Part shown: piece after piece, positions 34,953 through 43,408 of the stretch
Layout: every line of letters begins with the position of its first letter
Position numbering within the stretch: the first letter of the stretch is position 1
Assembly (NCBI RefSeq): GCF_021655615.1
Contig: NZ_AP025245.1
Span: forward strand, 992,001 to 1,056,000
Length of the DNA: 64,000 nt
Direction: 5' to 3'
Origin: Acidianus sp. HS-5
GTDB lineage: Archaea; Thermoproteota; Thermoprotei_A; Sulfolobales; Sulfolobaceae
Program-made: the position numbers and the translations under genes
The notes under the pieces: generated by a model
Database searches by the model: none
What the model saw: only the letters and a program-made list of their open reading frames with translations
What the model was told of the DNA's origin: nothing

Positions 34953-34979
34953 TGGAAAAGAGTTTGGATTTTTTTTACA

Positions 34980-34997
34980 GTAAACTGGAGAGTTTAT
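34980..34997 (+). repeat. Dispersed 18-bp motif, copy 10 (GTAAACTGGAGAGTTTAT)
   Basis: One substitution in the core (GGAG). Right side of the surface-protein cassette, just past its promoter. Confidence 0.85.
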
Positions 34998-35037
34998 ACA
35001 AAAAATACCTGCTAACATTAGAGTATTATGGTATATA

Positions 35038-36354
35038 TCAAATAATCTGAGTCTGTAGTCTAATCTTATCGTTATCCTCATAAATAATTTTACTATTCTT
35101 CAGAACACCTAGAATTATTTCAATTAACTCATATACATCCTTTCCTAGCCTCTGTGATCTACCGTCTGGATCTAATACTCTCTTCATAAAGGGCTCTAAT
35201 TTGTCATATAACTTATTTTTGAGTTCACCTCTACCTATTTCACCGTTATTCTCGACTATTATTTCTCTCACTAGATCTGCAAAGCCGCCCTTTCTACTTC
35301 CTATTACACCTCTCGCCGAAGGGAATATGGGAAGTCCGTAATTTTGCCTTAATATTCTCAGTAACTCTTGAACTATTTCTACTTTATTAGTCCGTTTTAA
35401 TACAAGTTTTCCGTTTTTAACTTCTAAGACATCTGATAATCTGTTCTCTTCTCTGAGTCTATTAACCAGAATATCGGGAGTTTTACTGTATCTTAACCAT
35501 ATTATTGTGTCTGGATCAAGAATGTGGGTTCTAATATGAGAGTTTTCAGCCATTTGTTTAGCCTCATCTTTGTTTATGGATATGGAGTTACCTTTTTCAT
35601 CTGAAAGATTGCTGAATACACTTTTACTCCATTCATCGTCCTTTATGCTATCTATTATTTGCTTGGCCTTTGCTATGTTTTCTGGAATTAAATTTAGATC
35701 ATACTCCATTTTTTGTTCAAGTCTGTTTTTTGATTCTTCTTTAATTTTAGTAATATAGAATTTTTTCACTTCTTTTCCGCATATCTCATAAAGTATGAGA
35801 AAGTCTCCTATCTCTGGGATTATAATTGCTCTATTTATCTGTATTATTTCTTCTATCTTATCGAAGTTACCTGTTATTGGAGCTAAAAACCCTTTTCTTA
35901 TTATACTTGCCTTTTTTATGTTAATGCCAATAAATAAGTGATACGAACATTCTATGTTATCTTTGTTTGTGTCCACCCACCTTGTATGCAAAAGCAAAAC
36001 TAATTTATGTTTTAATTCCCTATTTAGTTTTCCGATATTTGTATTGGTGACAATGTTGTCTGTATAAATATTATCGTTTTTGTTTTTGAGTAAGATTCCA
36101 AGTTCACCGGAAGGGCATTCCGTATCTTCCTCTCCATTATCATTTGAGTTATTATTACAAAGACAATCGATATTGGTTCTAAATATTTTAAGTAGACTTT
36201 GATTTACTTTCTCCTCCTTAAGACTAGTTCGGTATACTTTATTTGTATACTTAGCCTCTTTATTACCTTTTTGTACTATATATACCTTCACTAAATCTCC
36301 ACGAAAATTATTTAATCTTTGACATACATAGTTTTTAGTAGACTCCTCCTCCAT
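35038..36354 (-). CDS. Large hypothetical element protein
   Basis: 438 residues, soluble and mixed. The N-terminal part has paired Cys (IDCLCNNNSNDN); the middle is alpha/beta; the C-terminus (ELKNKLYDKLEPFMKRVLD, ILGVLKNSKIIYED) looks like a winged helix, so DNA binding is possible. No relaxase-type HUH or Tyr motif was found. The gene sits between motif copies 10 and 11, divergent from a membrane-protein gene. Function unknown. Confidence 0.6.
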   Translation of the reverse strand: MEEESTKNYVCQRLNNFRGDLVKVYIVQKGNKEAKYTNKVYRTSLKEEKVNQSLLKIFRTNIDCLCNNNSNDNGEEDTECPSGELGILLKNKNDNIYTDNIVTNTNIGKLNRELKHKLVLLLHTRWVDTNKDNIECSYHLFIGINIKKASIIRKGFLAPITGNFDKIEEIIQINRAIIIPEIGDFLILYEICGKEVKKFYITKIKEESKNRLEQKMEYDLNLIPENIAKAKQIIDSIKDDEWSKSVFSNLSDEKGNSISINKDEAKQMAENSHIRTHILDPDTIIWLRYSKTPDILVNRLREENRLSDVLEVKNGKLVLKRTNKVEIVQELLRILRQNYGLPIFPSARGVIGSRKGGFADLVREIIVENNGEIGRGELKNKLYDKLEPFMKRVLDPDGRSQRLGKDVYELIEIILGVLKNSKIIYEDNDKIRLQTQII

Positions 36355-36399
36355 AATTTTCCCTCCAATCTTTTTATTTTAAGAAAGTCTATTATAAAT

Positions 36400-37008
36400 A
36401 TGTTAGGTAAAATAGGGGAATTATTGCTTATATTAAATGAATATAGTGTCGCTCTGTTTTATCTGACCTACGTTACCGTCAGTCATTTATCCTTCGTCTT
36501 GTCGTTGATAACTGCGTTATTGATATATCTTATTCTTTTTATATTCGTAGTTGTTTTTGTGTCTAAGGTTTTTCCTAAAAATACTACTCCTAGTTTGATA
36601 TCTGGAAAAATAGTAGAAGCTAAGAAAGTCCATTATCAGATCATCTCTTTCCAAGCTAGTAACGTCATCCCTTTTGTACTAGCCTCCTATAACGATACTG
36701 TGACTTTAGTTATAGGCTGGGTTATGTTATTTCTCTTCATAGTATTATCATATAACGATGTTTCGATACTTGCATTAAACCCGTACCTTATATTGAGGAG
36801 ATATAATCTTTACCTCGTAAAAGTAGAAAGTCCTCAGGTCTCTGAGAGTCCGACTTACAACGAGTATTATATCTTTTCAAGAGACGACTTAGAAGTAGAA
36901 TTAGGGCTAGAATTAGATGAGACCCATCTTTACGAAATTGATAATAATTTATATATTATGTCTAGAACTGATGAAGAAAGGAAAAAGATTACAAATCCTC
37001 ACAATTAA
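36400..37008 (+). CDS. Membrane protein with cytoplasmic tail
   Basis: I take the ATG at 36400 (TATTATAAAT just before) rather than 36319, which would overlap the divergent gene. 202 residues: about four spans (ALFYLTYVTVSHLSFVLSL, TALLIYLILFIFVVVFV, LVIGWVMLFLFIVLS) and an acidic tail (LEVELGLELDETHLYEID). It probably belongs to the transfer module; no family recognised. Confidence 0.65.
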   Translation: MLGKIGELLLILNEYSVALFYLTYVTVSHLSFVLSLITALLIYLILFIFVVVFVSKVFPKNTTPSLISGKIVEAKKVHYQIISFQASNVIPFVLASYNDTVTLVIGWVMLFLFIVLSYNDVSILALNPYLILRRYNLYLVKVESPQVSESPTYNEYYIFSRDDLEVELGLELDETHLYEIDNNLYIMSRTDEERKKITNPHN

Positions 37009-37048
37009 AAACTTGGTAGATTAAGCTTTTTGTTTGAATTTCTTCTCA

Positions 37049-37066
37049 GTTAACTGGGGAGTTTTG
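37049..37066 (+). repeat. Dispersed 18-bp motif, copy 11 (GTTAACTGGGGAGTTTTG)
   Basis: The left arm and GGGGAGTT are intact; the last bases differ. Intergenic, before the M48-like protease gene. Confidence 0.85.
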
Positions 37067-37105
37067 TAAGTTAAACTAATTTTACAGTATTGATAATATC
37101 CATAT

Positions 37106-37678
37106 ATGCTAGGGCTAATTATAACGTTCCTTATAACGTTCGTCTTACTTTTTGCAGTACTGGAACTGCAGAACTTTTTGACCATAAAGAAATCCGTTTT
37201 CCTTAAGGAAGAAGACGGAGTAAAGTATTGGTTTATCAAATCTAAATACGTTAATGCCAGGGCAAGGAAGAGCGTATTTTTCGGCAAAAATATCTTTGTT
37301 TATAAAGAATACGATGAAAGGATTATTGCTCACGAAAAAGTCCACTTAGAGCAAATTAATTTCCCTTACCTCATTATTTTAATTTCCTCATTGGGTATCT
37401 CAATATCGTTCACAACCATGAACCCTATACCAGTAGTATTATCCGTACTCTATACTATTGCACTCTCTCAACATTATGAGAGAGACGCAGACCTAAGAGC
37501 ATATAAAGGGAAGTCGATGTTTCCCTTCTCTTCTAATAGGCCTAATAGGTTAAGGAGGATAATAGGCTGGCTGGACACTCATCCTCCAACGTGGATAAGG
37601 GATAGTGATGAATATTATAATAAGGAAAATGATTTGTTTTACCTTTTTATAAGGGATATAATTATCCAAAAAGCTTAA
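37106..37678 (+). CDS. M48-like membrane zinc metallopeptidase
   Basis: 190 residues: an N-terminal span (LGLIITFLITFVLLFAVLEL), HExxH in IIAHEKVHLEQ near residue 75, two spans, then HYERDADLRAY, whose E..D pattern matches the third zinc ligand of M48 (HtpX/Ste24-type) peptidases. It is smaller than HtpX. It may process pilin-like or membrane transfer proteins, or trim cell envelope for mating. Its 3' end overlaps the convergent helicase by 17 bp. Confidence 0.7.
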   Translation: MLGLIITFLITFVLLFAVLELQNFLTIKKSVFLKEEDGVKYWFIKSKYVNARARKSVFFGKNIFVYKEYDERIIAHEKVHLEQINFPYLIILISSLGISISFTTMNPIPVVLSVLYTIALSQHYERDADLRAYKGKSMFPFSSNRPNRLRRIIGWLDTHPPTWIRDSDEYYNKENDLFYLFIRDIIIQKA

Positions 37679-39281
37679 TCTCTTTTTCAGAAACACCCAA
37701 GTCTGAAAAGTACTCCTTATAACGACTGTCACAAAGGTAAATCTTAACATAATCGTTCGGGTCACGAAAAGCCCTACCGATAGTCTGCTTAATCACTATT
37801 GCAGTTAGTTGATGGGCAATTTCCTCCTCACTCCTCTTAGTCTGTTCCGCTATCCTCTTTATCCTATTAACTACTATGGAATCCGTGATATCTGGGTAAG
37901 GCAATCCAGCTAAAACTACACTGTCAAATAGGTTCTTATTCCCTATTCTGAACTCGACGCCTTCACTTTCCTTAGCCCTCATCACTAAAAGGACCAGATA
38001 TTTACCGCTACTCATTAACTCTAACATTTCCTCATGAGTAATCCCTTTTTTATCCTCCTCAAGAACCGGGATATTCCTAATATTTTCCTTAACGAGGTTC
38101 TTAAACTCGTAGTTAGGGAAGAATGTCAAAACGTTAGACTCACTTAACTTATAGATCCTTTCTAACACTTCAGCGTATTTAGGAGCTTCACTATTCCTTA
38201 CTTTTGCTTTAGAAGTTATGTTCCTACAATAATACCACTCAGCTTTACCTACCTTAATATTAACATCGACCTTGTACCCGCTTATCCCCAAATCCGGCAA
38301 AGTCCCGCTCATTAATATAACATATTTAGCACTCCTCAAAGCCGAACTTATCTTATCCCACGATTTATTCGGAATTATGACAAGGCTCCCGTTACAGTTG
38401 TATACATCACCGCTTTCGCTGAAGAAGTTCACTATACTCCTTAAACTGCTCCTCTTAATAGGTCCTTTAATCAGATTAACGTAAGTCTTCATTGCACTGA
38501 CTATCTGGCTTAACGCTTCCTTATCGGGCTGAGGAAACAGCGGTAACTGTTTACAGCCAGACCCCTCATCGAGTTTGTTAATAAAGTCGTAAAGTATTGT
38601 TAGGTACTCCTTAGCCTTATCCACACTTATCCTACTTTCCCTCCTTACAACTTTCAGCTCCTCCAGAGCATTCTTAACAGTCCTCTTCCCTATCCTCCTC
38701 TTAAACCACTCGTCGGAAAATAACAAGTTATGTGCTTCATCTACTACCACCGTTATTTCCTTATCCCCGATTTCCTTCAGTATTGATCTCCTCAATTTCG
38801 ATAGGAAGAAGTAGAGGTAGGATGATGTTATTATATCCGCATTGCCTATCTTAGCCTTTAATGATTGGTAGGGACAATAATCACTTGCCTTTTTAGCCTC
38901 TGCTATAATCTGAGAAGGCGAAAGGTTACTCATGTCCTTGATCTTTCCGTTCAACTTACAGCTCTTGCAGTCTATCTCTTCGGGGTCCTCATTACCCTGG
39001 GCAAAAGGACATACCGAAGCTTTACCGAAAACGAAAGCTACGTTTAACCCTAACCTATCAGCCTCCCTCTTTACTGAAGTGAATTCGTTATGTGTCCTAG
39101 TTAGATAGATTATTGTACCCCCTACATTGAGGGAAGTTTTCAATGCGAAAAGCGTTTTCCCAGAGCCTGGCGGAGCCTGAAGTAGTAAAGTCCCCTCTTT
39201 TCTGAGTTGATCAACCGCAACGTTCAAATAGCTCCTCTGCCACTCCCTGAGCGTTATTGACATTTGCACATTAGCCTCCAC
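37662..39281 (-). CDS. XPD/DinG-type iron-sulfur DNA helicase
   Basis: 539 residues: Walker A LLQAPPGSGKTLFALK near residue 35, four cysteines between motifs I and II (CPFAQ, DCKSCK, YCPYQ) for a 4Fe-4S cluster, DEAHNL near 181, motif IV-VI sequence LLVMRAKESEGVEFR, IVNRIK and KQTIGRAFRDPND. It is a superfamily 2, 5'-3' helicase. It differs from the host XPD in being element-borne. It overlaps the ParB-like gene by 28 bp and could unwind DNA for replication or transfer, perhaps replacing a relaxase-helicase. Confidence 0.85.
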   Translation of the reverse strand: MEANVQMSITLREWQRSYLNVAVDQLRKEGTLLLQAPPGSGKTLFALKTSLNVGGTIIYLTRTHNEFTSVKREADRLGLNVAFVFGKASVCPFAQGNEDPEEIDCKSCKLNGKIKDMSNLSPSQIIAEAKKASDYCPYQSLKAKIGNADIITSSYLYFFLSKLRRSILKEIGDKEITVVVDEAHNLLFSDEWFKRRIGKRTVKNALEELKVVRRESRISVDKAKEYLTILYDFINKLDEGSGCKQLPLFPQPDKEALSQIVSAMKTYVNLIKGPIKRSSLRSIVNFFSESGDVYNCNGSLVIIPNKSWDKISSALRSAKYVILMSGTLPDLGISGYKVDVNIKVGKAEWYYCRNITSKAKVRNSEAPKYAEVLERIYKLSESNVLTFFPNYEFKNLVKENIRNIPVLEEDKKGITHEEMLELMSSGKYLVLLVMRAKESEGVEFRIGNKNLFDSVVLAGLPYPDITDSIVVNRIKRIAEQTKRSEEEIAHQLTAIVIKQTIGRAFRDPNDYVKIYLCDSRYKEYFSDLGVSEKEIKLFG

Positions 39282-40600
39282 ATTACGGTGTAAATCCCAC
39301 CTTCATCCGGGACTATTAGGTTTGCCTTAGATAATAATTCCGTAAGTTCTTTCCATCTTTCCGATCTTCCTTGTTCTAAATCCCTTAATGCGTCTTCATT
39401 AATTACGTAAATTCTGTCTTCTATTTTCGCTATTACGGATCTGTCCAGGATCTCGAAGAAGCCCTTCTCGTTAAACTGGCTAACAATTTCCTTAGGGATT
39501 CTAAGAGAACTGCCTAACCTATCAAGCTCCTGCAAATATTCGTTCTGATTTCCAGAAATATTTGCGGTAAACTGGGGGGTTAACCGCTGTTTAGCCTCTT
39601 CCTCCTCACTTGCTTTTTTCCAATCCTCTACGAAAGGATATTCTTCGTCATTACTTTCATCTAACTCTCTCTGTCCTTCTTCAGTCTCATTGAACTCTTC
39701 CTCATCAGTTTCGGCATACTCATCTTTTGCCCTGGGCTTTCTCTTAGACTTAGCTAACTTCTCATCCACCTTTAGTTTGTTAATTGCTTGAGAAACAGCC
39801 ATCTTATGGTCTAAAATTTGCTGTAGTAGATCGTCTCTCTCTAAGATGATCTTTCTTCCTTCTTTTGTAGTAAGGAGCTGATTCCTTTCTGTTGAAGGAA
39901 GATTAGCAATCTTTTGAAGCTTATCCTTAGCTTTAGTATATAATTCATATGCAGTTCTAAGTGAAATTTTCCCATCATCAACTAGTTGCCTTAAGTACGG
40001 TATTGTGCTTATGATAGAGTACTTCTGAATATCAGAATCCGTGACTACTTTAGACTCTCCTTCATCCTTAATTTGCTTCATTGCTGTTTCCAATTCTCTA
40101 GGCTTAATGTTAATTTCACTATTCTGCTCTAAATTGTCGCCACTTGGCGACAATTTTTGGCTTTGCACTGAATTTTTTTCAGTACCTTTATTTTGTTCTA
40201 GGTTTATGTTGGATTCTTTTTTCTTTTGTTCTCTTAATATCCTCTCAGCAATCTCTCTAAGAAGTTTTAAAACTTCATTTTTCTCTAGATGTCTTCTCTG
40301 TAAGTTCAGCATTGAAATAAGTTTATATGCTGTAACTCTGTCCTCTGAACTCTTGAAATTCCATTTTCTTACTTTAACTTCCTTAAAGTTCAGATTCTTC
40401 ATTATTGATATCCTGGTATATCCATCGAGAATAACATAGTCTGAATCTACATCTATCGGCAATGTTTGGCCGTTCTTTGCAATACTGGAGGCTAGCTGTT
40501 CCTTCATGTTATTAGGGGGCACTAGTGACCTGAATTCCTCATCTTCTTTCAATCTCTCAATAGGAACTATTTCTTCAGTATAGGATAATGTAGAACTCAT
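39254..40600 (-). CDS. ParB/Spo0J-like protein
   Basis: 448 residues: an N-terminal ParB nuclease-like domain (EIVPIERLKEDEEF, VILDGYTRISIMKNL with the GYTR form of the usual GxxR box), an HTH region (DGKISLRTAYELYTKAKD) and an acidic low-complexity linker (DEEEFNETEEGQRELDES), in which dispersed-motif copy 12 is encoded (LTPQFT), then a C-terminal domain. No ParA partner was recognised. Likely role: element partition, copy control or transcription control. It is in an operon with wHTH 40600-40845 (stop/start overlap). Confidence 0.8.
   Translation of the reverse strand: MSSTLSYTEEIVPIERLKEDEEFRSLVPPNNMKEQLASSIAKNGQTLPIDVDSDYVILDGYTRISIMKNLNFKEVKVRKWNFKSSEDRVTAYKLISMLNLQRRHLEKNEVLKLLREIAERILREQKKKESNINLEQNKGTEKNSVQSQKLSPSGDNLEQNSEINIKPRELETAMKQIKDEGESKVVTDSDIQKYSIISTIPYLRQLVDDGKISLRTAYELYTKAKDKLQKIANLPSTERNQLLTTKEGRKIILERDDLLQQILDHKMAVSQAINKLKVDEKLAKSKRKPRAKDEYAETDEEEFNETEEGQRELDESNDEEYPFVEDWKKASEEEEAKQRLTPQFTANISGNQNEYLQELDRLGSSLRIPKEIVSQFNEKGFFEILDRSVIAKIEDRIYVINEDALRDLEQGRSERWKELTELLSKANLIVPDEGGIYTVMWRLMCKCQ
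39567..39584 (+). repeat. Dispersed 18-bp motif, copy 12 (GTAAACTGGGGGGTTAAC)
   Basis: Located in frame inside the ParB-like gene, at the junction between acidic linker and C-terminal domain. Confidence 0.92.
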
Positions 40601-40845
40601 TATGCCGTCACCAGCTCCTTCAACTGCTTCAAATATTCCCTTCCCTTTTCAGTAAGTTTCCAGAACTCTTCTTCGTTTCTTACTTCTTTAGTTATCAATC
40701 CGTCTATTTGTAATTTGTAAATTGCCCTGTATAGTCTACTGTTTGTCAGATTCAGTTTTTCTCTTAATTCCCTTTTTGTGCTTTCCTTCTTCTCTAACTC
40801 CTTTAGTGTTTGAATATAGTAGATCGGATATATGTTCTGAGGCAT
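40600..40845 (-). CDS. Winged-helix regulator heading the ParB operon
   Basis: 81 residues: LEKKESTKRELREKLNLTNSRLYRAIYKL, a PadR/MarR-like winged helix, with wing EEFWKLTEKG. Its stop overlaps the ParB-like start. An operator-like sequence TTCCG-CGTAA lies at 40857-40871 before its start. Probably autoregulates the ParB-helicase operon. Confidence 0.78.
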   Translation of the reverse strand: MPQNIYPIYYIQTLKELEKKESTKRELREKLNLTNSRLYRAIYKLQIDGLITKEVRNEEEFWKLTEKGREYLKQLKELVTA

Positions 40846-40856
40846 AGTTCTCTATA

Positions 40857-40908
40857 TTCCGCTATGCGTAAACCTATTTAAAAATCTTTTGCTTTACGGA
40901 ATGCGTAA
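40857..40908. promoter_or_regulatory. Divergent operator pair (TTCCG/CGTAA family)
   Basis: Between divergent wHTH genes lie TTCCGCTATGCGTAA (40857-40871) and the perfect inverted repeat TTACG-GAATG-CGTAA (40894-40908). TATA-like TTTTTAAATA lies between them on the minus strand. Related sites precede 13701 and 42338. Confidence 0.65.
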
Positions 40909-40950
40909 TAAGATAAGTAACCTTATTCATAGAATATTTAATTATTACAT

Positions 40951-41388
40951 ATGACGGATAAGGAAAAGCGTAATGTCTTAACGGAAATTCAACAAAGAGT
41001 AATTCTGGTAATGGAGGATGAGTATATGTCTGTTTCGAAAGTAATAGATGCAAGTGGTGCTAATTCTACAGCAGTCCTAAGGGCAGTAGATGAATTAATA
41101 AAAATGGGAATTCTTGAAGAGAAAAGAGAAGAAACCTTTCCTAGAAGAAGGCTTGTACGATTAACAGATAAAGGTAAAATTATAAGGGAAAGGTTGAGGG
41201 AAATAGACAAGTTAATTAATATGCCAGAAAATATCAACATCGTAAGGAAGTATCTGGCAATAGACGAGAATAGGAATATCGTAGCTGAGGGTAATTCGTG
41301 GGAGGAAGTTGAGGAGATTATGAAAAAGAAGGGGTATAAAAGGGGTCAATATGATATTTTAACAGTAGTAGAACAGGAGAAGAGTTAA
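40951..41388 (+). CDS. wHTH regulator fused to a DUF5678-like domain
   Basis: 145 residues. The N-terminal ~85 residues (LTEIQQRVILVMEDEY, STAVLRAVDELIKMGILEEK, REETFPRRRLVRLTDKG) are a paralogue of the regulator at 14521. The C-terminal 50 (KYLAIDENRNIVAEGNSWEE, KRGQYDILTVV) resemble the stand-alone DUF5678-like protein at 13701. This fusion shows the two small families work together. It is 80 bp upstream of a GNAT gene. Confidence 0.78.
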   Translation: MTDKEKRNVLTEIQQRVILVMEDEYMSVSKVIDASGANSTAVLRAVDELIKMGILEEKREETFPRRRLVRLTDKGKIIRERLREIDKLINMPENINIVRKYLAIDENRNIVAEGNSWEEVEEIMKKKGYKRGQYDILTVVEQEKS

Positions 41389-41468
41389 TATGAATTAATG
41401 AGAGAAAGATAGATGAAAAAGATGAGAGCTTTTATTTGTCAAACTAGCTATCGTATACTGATATAGGG

Positions 41469-42083
41469 TTGCCTACAAATATTCAGCCTTACGATACTAT
41501 TTCAACTCCTTTAGGTGATTGTTATATTTACACAATTCATTCATCTTTCCTAAATAAGCTCAGTACATTTGATTGTGGAGAGGCAGAGCAAAACGACTTT
41601 ATAAAGAGACTTGCTACAGGGCATTATTTAACAGGAATAAACCACACTTTTCTACTAATTTGCGGTAATGATTTAGCAGGTTTCGTTACGTTTTCTAGTT
41701 ATTCTTTTGACTTTAAGAATAATGCAGACGAGATAAGGAATACAATAAAGGAGGAGTTTAATAAGAAAAGTTTAACTCATAGTTTTGAGGTAAATTTCTC
41801 AAAGCTTCCCGTGATTCTTTTAGGGCAATTAGGGATAGATAAAAAATATCAAGGTAAAGGAATAGGGAGAGCTTTCGTTAAGAACTTCATAATTCCCTAT
41901 TCATTAAGTTACTGTATTAGTAATAGTTGCATAGGAATTTTAGTTTACACAAAAACTTCTAAGAAATTTTACGAAAAACTAGATTTTCAGTTAATTTACA
42001 ATAGCAAAGATGGAGGTGCGAATTACTTTTACTCATTATATAAAAACGTGTTAGAGGTCAGGTATAGGACTTTTTTTGCTTAA
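41469..42083 (+). CDS. GNAT acetyltransferase, TacT/AtaT-toxin-like
   Basis: 204 residues from TTG at 41469. FDCGEAEQNDFIKRLA near residue 36 is the start pattern of TacT/AtaT-type GNAT toxins, and LGQLGIDKKYQGKGIGRAF carries the acetyl-CoA-binding Q-x-x-G-x-G. YTKTSKKFYEKLDF completes the fold. TacT-type enzymes acetylate aminoacyl-tRNA; a metabolic role cannot be excluded. A small antiparallel gene (42051-42200) overlaps its 3' end. Confidence 0.7.
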   Translation: MPTNIQPYDTISTPLGDCYIYTIHSSFLNKLSTFDCGEAEQNDFIKRLATGHYLTGINHTFLLICGNDLAGFVTFSSYSFDFKNNADEIRNTIKEEFNKKSLTHSFEVNFSKLPVILLGQLGIDKKYQGKGIGRAFVKNFIIPYSLSYCISNSCIGILVYTKTSKKFYEKLDFQLIYNSKDGGANYFYSLYKNVLEVRYRTFFA

Positions 42084-42200
42084 TAATAACGCTTTTCTGA
42101 TCAATTCTTCATCAACCTTCTCCTTCTTTATAGCCTCAATTATTCTCTCAGTCTCCTCCTTAGTCTCTATTATCATTTCACCTTCTTCGAATTTAGCCAT
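42051..42200 (-). CDS. 49-residue acidic protein antiparallel to the GNAT gene
   Basis: ATG at 42198-42200 to TAA at 42051: a charged helical protein (EEGEMIIETKEETERIIEAI). It overlaps the GNAT 3' end tail-to-tail by 33 bp. The arrangement resembles the antiparallel partner of the RelE-like toxin in this element (47602-47754). It could be an antitoxin; evidence is only layout and composition. Confidence 0.45.
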   Translation of the reverse strand: MAKFEEGEMIIETKEETERIIEAIKKEKVDEELIRKALLLSKKSPIPDL

Positions 42201-42274
42201 TTATCTCACTAGTTTATATTCTTCAAAGTTTCCTTTAAATACTTTCTCTTCAGTATACCATATCTACTTTATTC

Positions 42275-42334
42275 CGCTTTCCGTAAAGCGAAAGATTTTT
42301 AAATTAGTTTTTCGTATTCCGTATTGCGGAATAC
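42275..42334. promoter_or_regulatory. Two operator-like inverted repeats before 42338
   Basis: CGCTTT-CCGT-AAAGCG (42275-42290) and GTATTCCG-TATTG-CGGAATAC (arms 42314-42321 and 42327-42334) flank a TATA-like GATTTTTAAATTAG. The second abuts the ATG at 42338. Same TTCCG/CGGAA family as 40857-40908. Confidence 0.7.
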
Positions 42335-42337
42335 AAA

Positions 42338-42661
42338 ATGATTTCCACACAAATCCCAAAAAATCCGATCAAAAGGTTAAACGTTTTTTACACTCTAGGT
42401 GAGGGAATAATCGTAAGTGCAGATATTCAGTCCAGGTCTAGAAGAGACGTAATCCACTACACTAGGATTGTTTTAGATCCTCTAACTCTGAGGACTGTTA
42501 AAGCTTCTTGCGATTGTGAGGGATATACATTTAGAGGACACTGCTGGCACATTGAAACTCTAAAGCAGTTGATCAACGCTGATGAGAAGATTAAGGAGGA
42601 AGTAGAGAAGGCAAGAAACGAACTAATGCAGACAGAAGAAGATATTGCAAGTTGGGGATGA
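42338..42661 (+). CDS. SWIM-type zinc-finger protein
   Basis: 107 residues with SCDCEGYTFRGHCWHIETL near residues 57-75, the C-x-C-xn-C-x-H SWIM motif that binds zinc and often DNA or protein. The N-terminus is basic. Controlled by two inverted repeats directly upstream. First gene of an operon of five small genes (to 43660). SWIM proteins occur widely in Sulfolobales viruses and plasmids. Confidence 0.8.
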   Translation: MISTQIPKNPIKRLNVFYTLGEGIIVSADIQSRSRRDVIHYTRIVLDPLTLRTVKASCDCEGYTFRGHCWHIETLKQLINADEKIKEEVEKARNELMQTEEDIASWG

Positions 42662-42834
42662 CAATGCAGGCACAGAAGCAAGTTAATGGTAATGAACTAC
42701 TGGAAATCATTAAGGCTATTTATCACATTAACGAGGCGATGAGTATAGTAATGAGCTACGACGACGAGGCATACGAATACCTAACGAAAGCCAAGGAATC
42801 CCTAATATACTACTTAATATCCCAGGTGAGGTAA
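42658..42834 (+). CDS. 58-residue helical protein
   Basis: Start ATG at 42658 overlaps the SWIM stop (ATGA). The product is helical (NELLEIIKAIYHINEAM, YEYLTKAKESLIYYL). No family recognised; tight operon packing supports it. Confidence 0.6.
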   Translation: MTMQAQKQVNGNELLEIIKAIYHINEAMSIVMSYDDEAYEYLTKAKESLIYYLISQVR

Positions 42835-42835
42835 T

Positions 42836-43234
42836 ATGGCTATATCATTCAAGAGTATTAGAAAACTTTCAGCTACGGAATTTGAACTAGATATAAACTA
42901 CGTCTTTACGACTACTTTCAAAGTTCCTTCAGAATTGATGAAGAAGTATGAGGAAATATGTAAGAAAGAACATTACATTAAAAGCGACCTGCTTAGGGCT
43001 TGGATAACATCGTTCTTAGCTTTATCTCCTGCAGAACAGGATATAATCGTAAAAACCTACACCAAAATGGAATTGAAAGATAGGAGGATATTCGGTATTA
43101 GATTAGTAGATGAGGTAATGAATGAGCTGGATGAAATTGCAAAAAGGAATAATGTCAGTAGGTCAGACGTAATACGTTCTATCATGGTGTTTAAAATTGA
43201 AAGATATGAAAGAACTGGAGAATTTGATTTATAA
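42836..43234 (+). CDS. Tandem ribbon-helix-helix regulator
   Basis: 132 residues with two RHH-like units: FKVPSELMKKYEEI...HYIKSDLLRAWITSFLA and FGIRLVDEVMNELDEI...NVSRSDVIRSIMVFKI. A covalent RHH dimer would bind one operator as a monomer. It follows the previous stop by 1 bp. Candidate regulator of the element's middle operon. Confidence 0.75.
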   Translation: MAISFKSIRKLSATEFELDINYVFTTTFKVPSELMKKYEEICKKEHYIKSDLLRAWITSFLALSPAEQDIIVKTYTKMELKDRRIFGIRLVDEVMNELDEIAKRNNVSRSDVIRSIMVFKIERYERTGEFDL

Positions 43235-43403
43235 AATTGATAGATTCATAACAGAGAGCAGGATAGAGAGGTATAAGGAAGCTTTGCAGTTCCTCAGAAT
43301 TTTGGATAACGATTCGGATAGAGAAGTAAAAGCTGAAGTAATTAAACTTGAGTCCCTCTTATTGAAAAAGATAGAAGAGTTAGAAGAACTTCTAAAGGAG
43401 TGA
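43206..43403 (+). CDS. Small coiled-coil protein
   Basis: 65 residues from the ATG at 43206; TTG at 43197 is an alternative. It overlaps the RHH gene by 29 bp. Entirely helical with heptads (LESLLLKKIEELEELLKE). Unknown function. Confidence 0.55.
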   Translation: MKELENLIYKIDRFITESRIERYKEALQFLRILDNDSDREVKAEVIKLESLLLKKIEELEELLKE

Positions 43404-43408
43404 GTAAA

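Noticed and set aside
34899..35081. 60-codon minus frame between the surface protein and 35038
   Set aside because: It spans a promoter, motif copy 10 and the neighbouring gene end; no conserved features.
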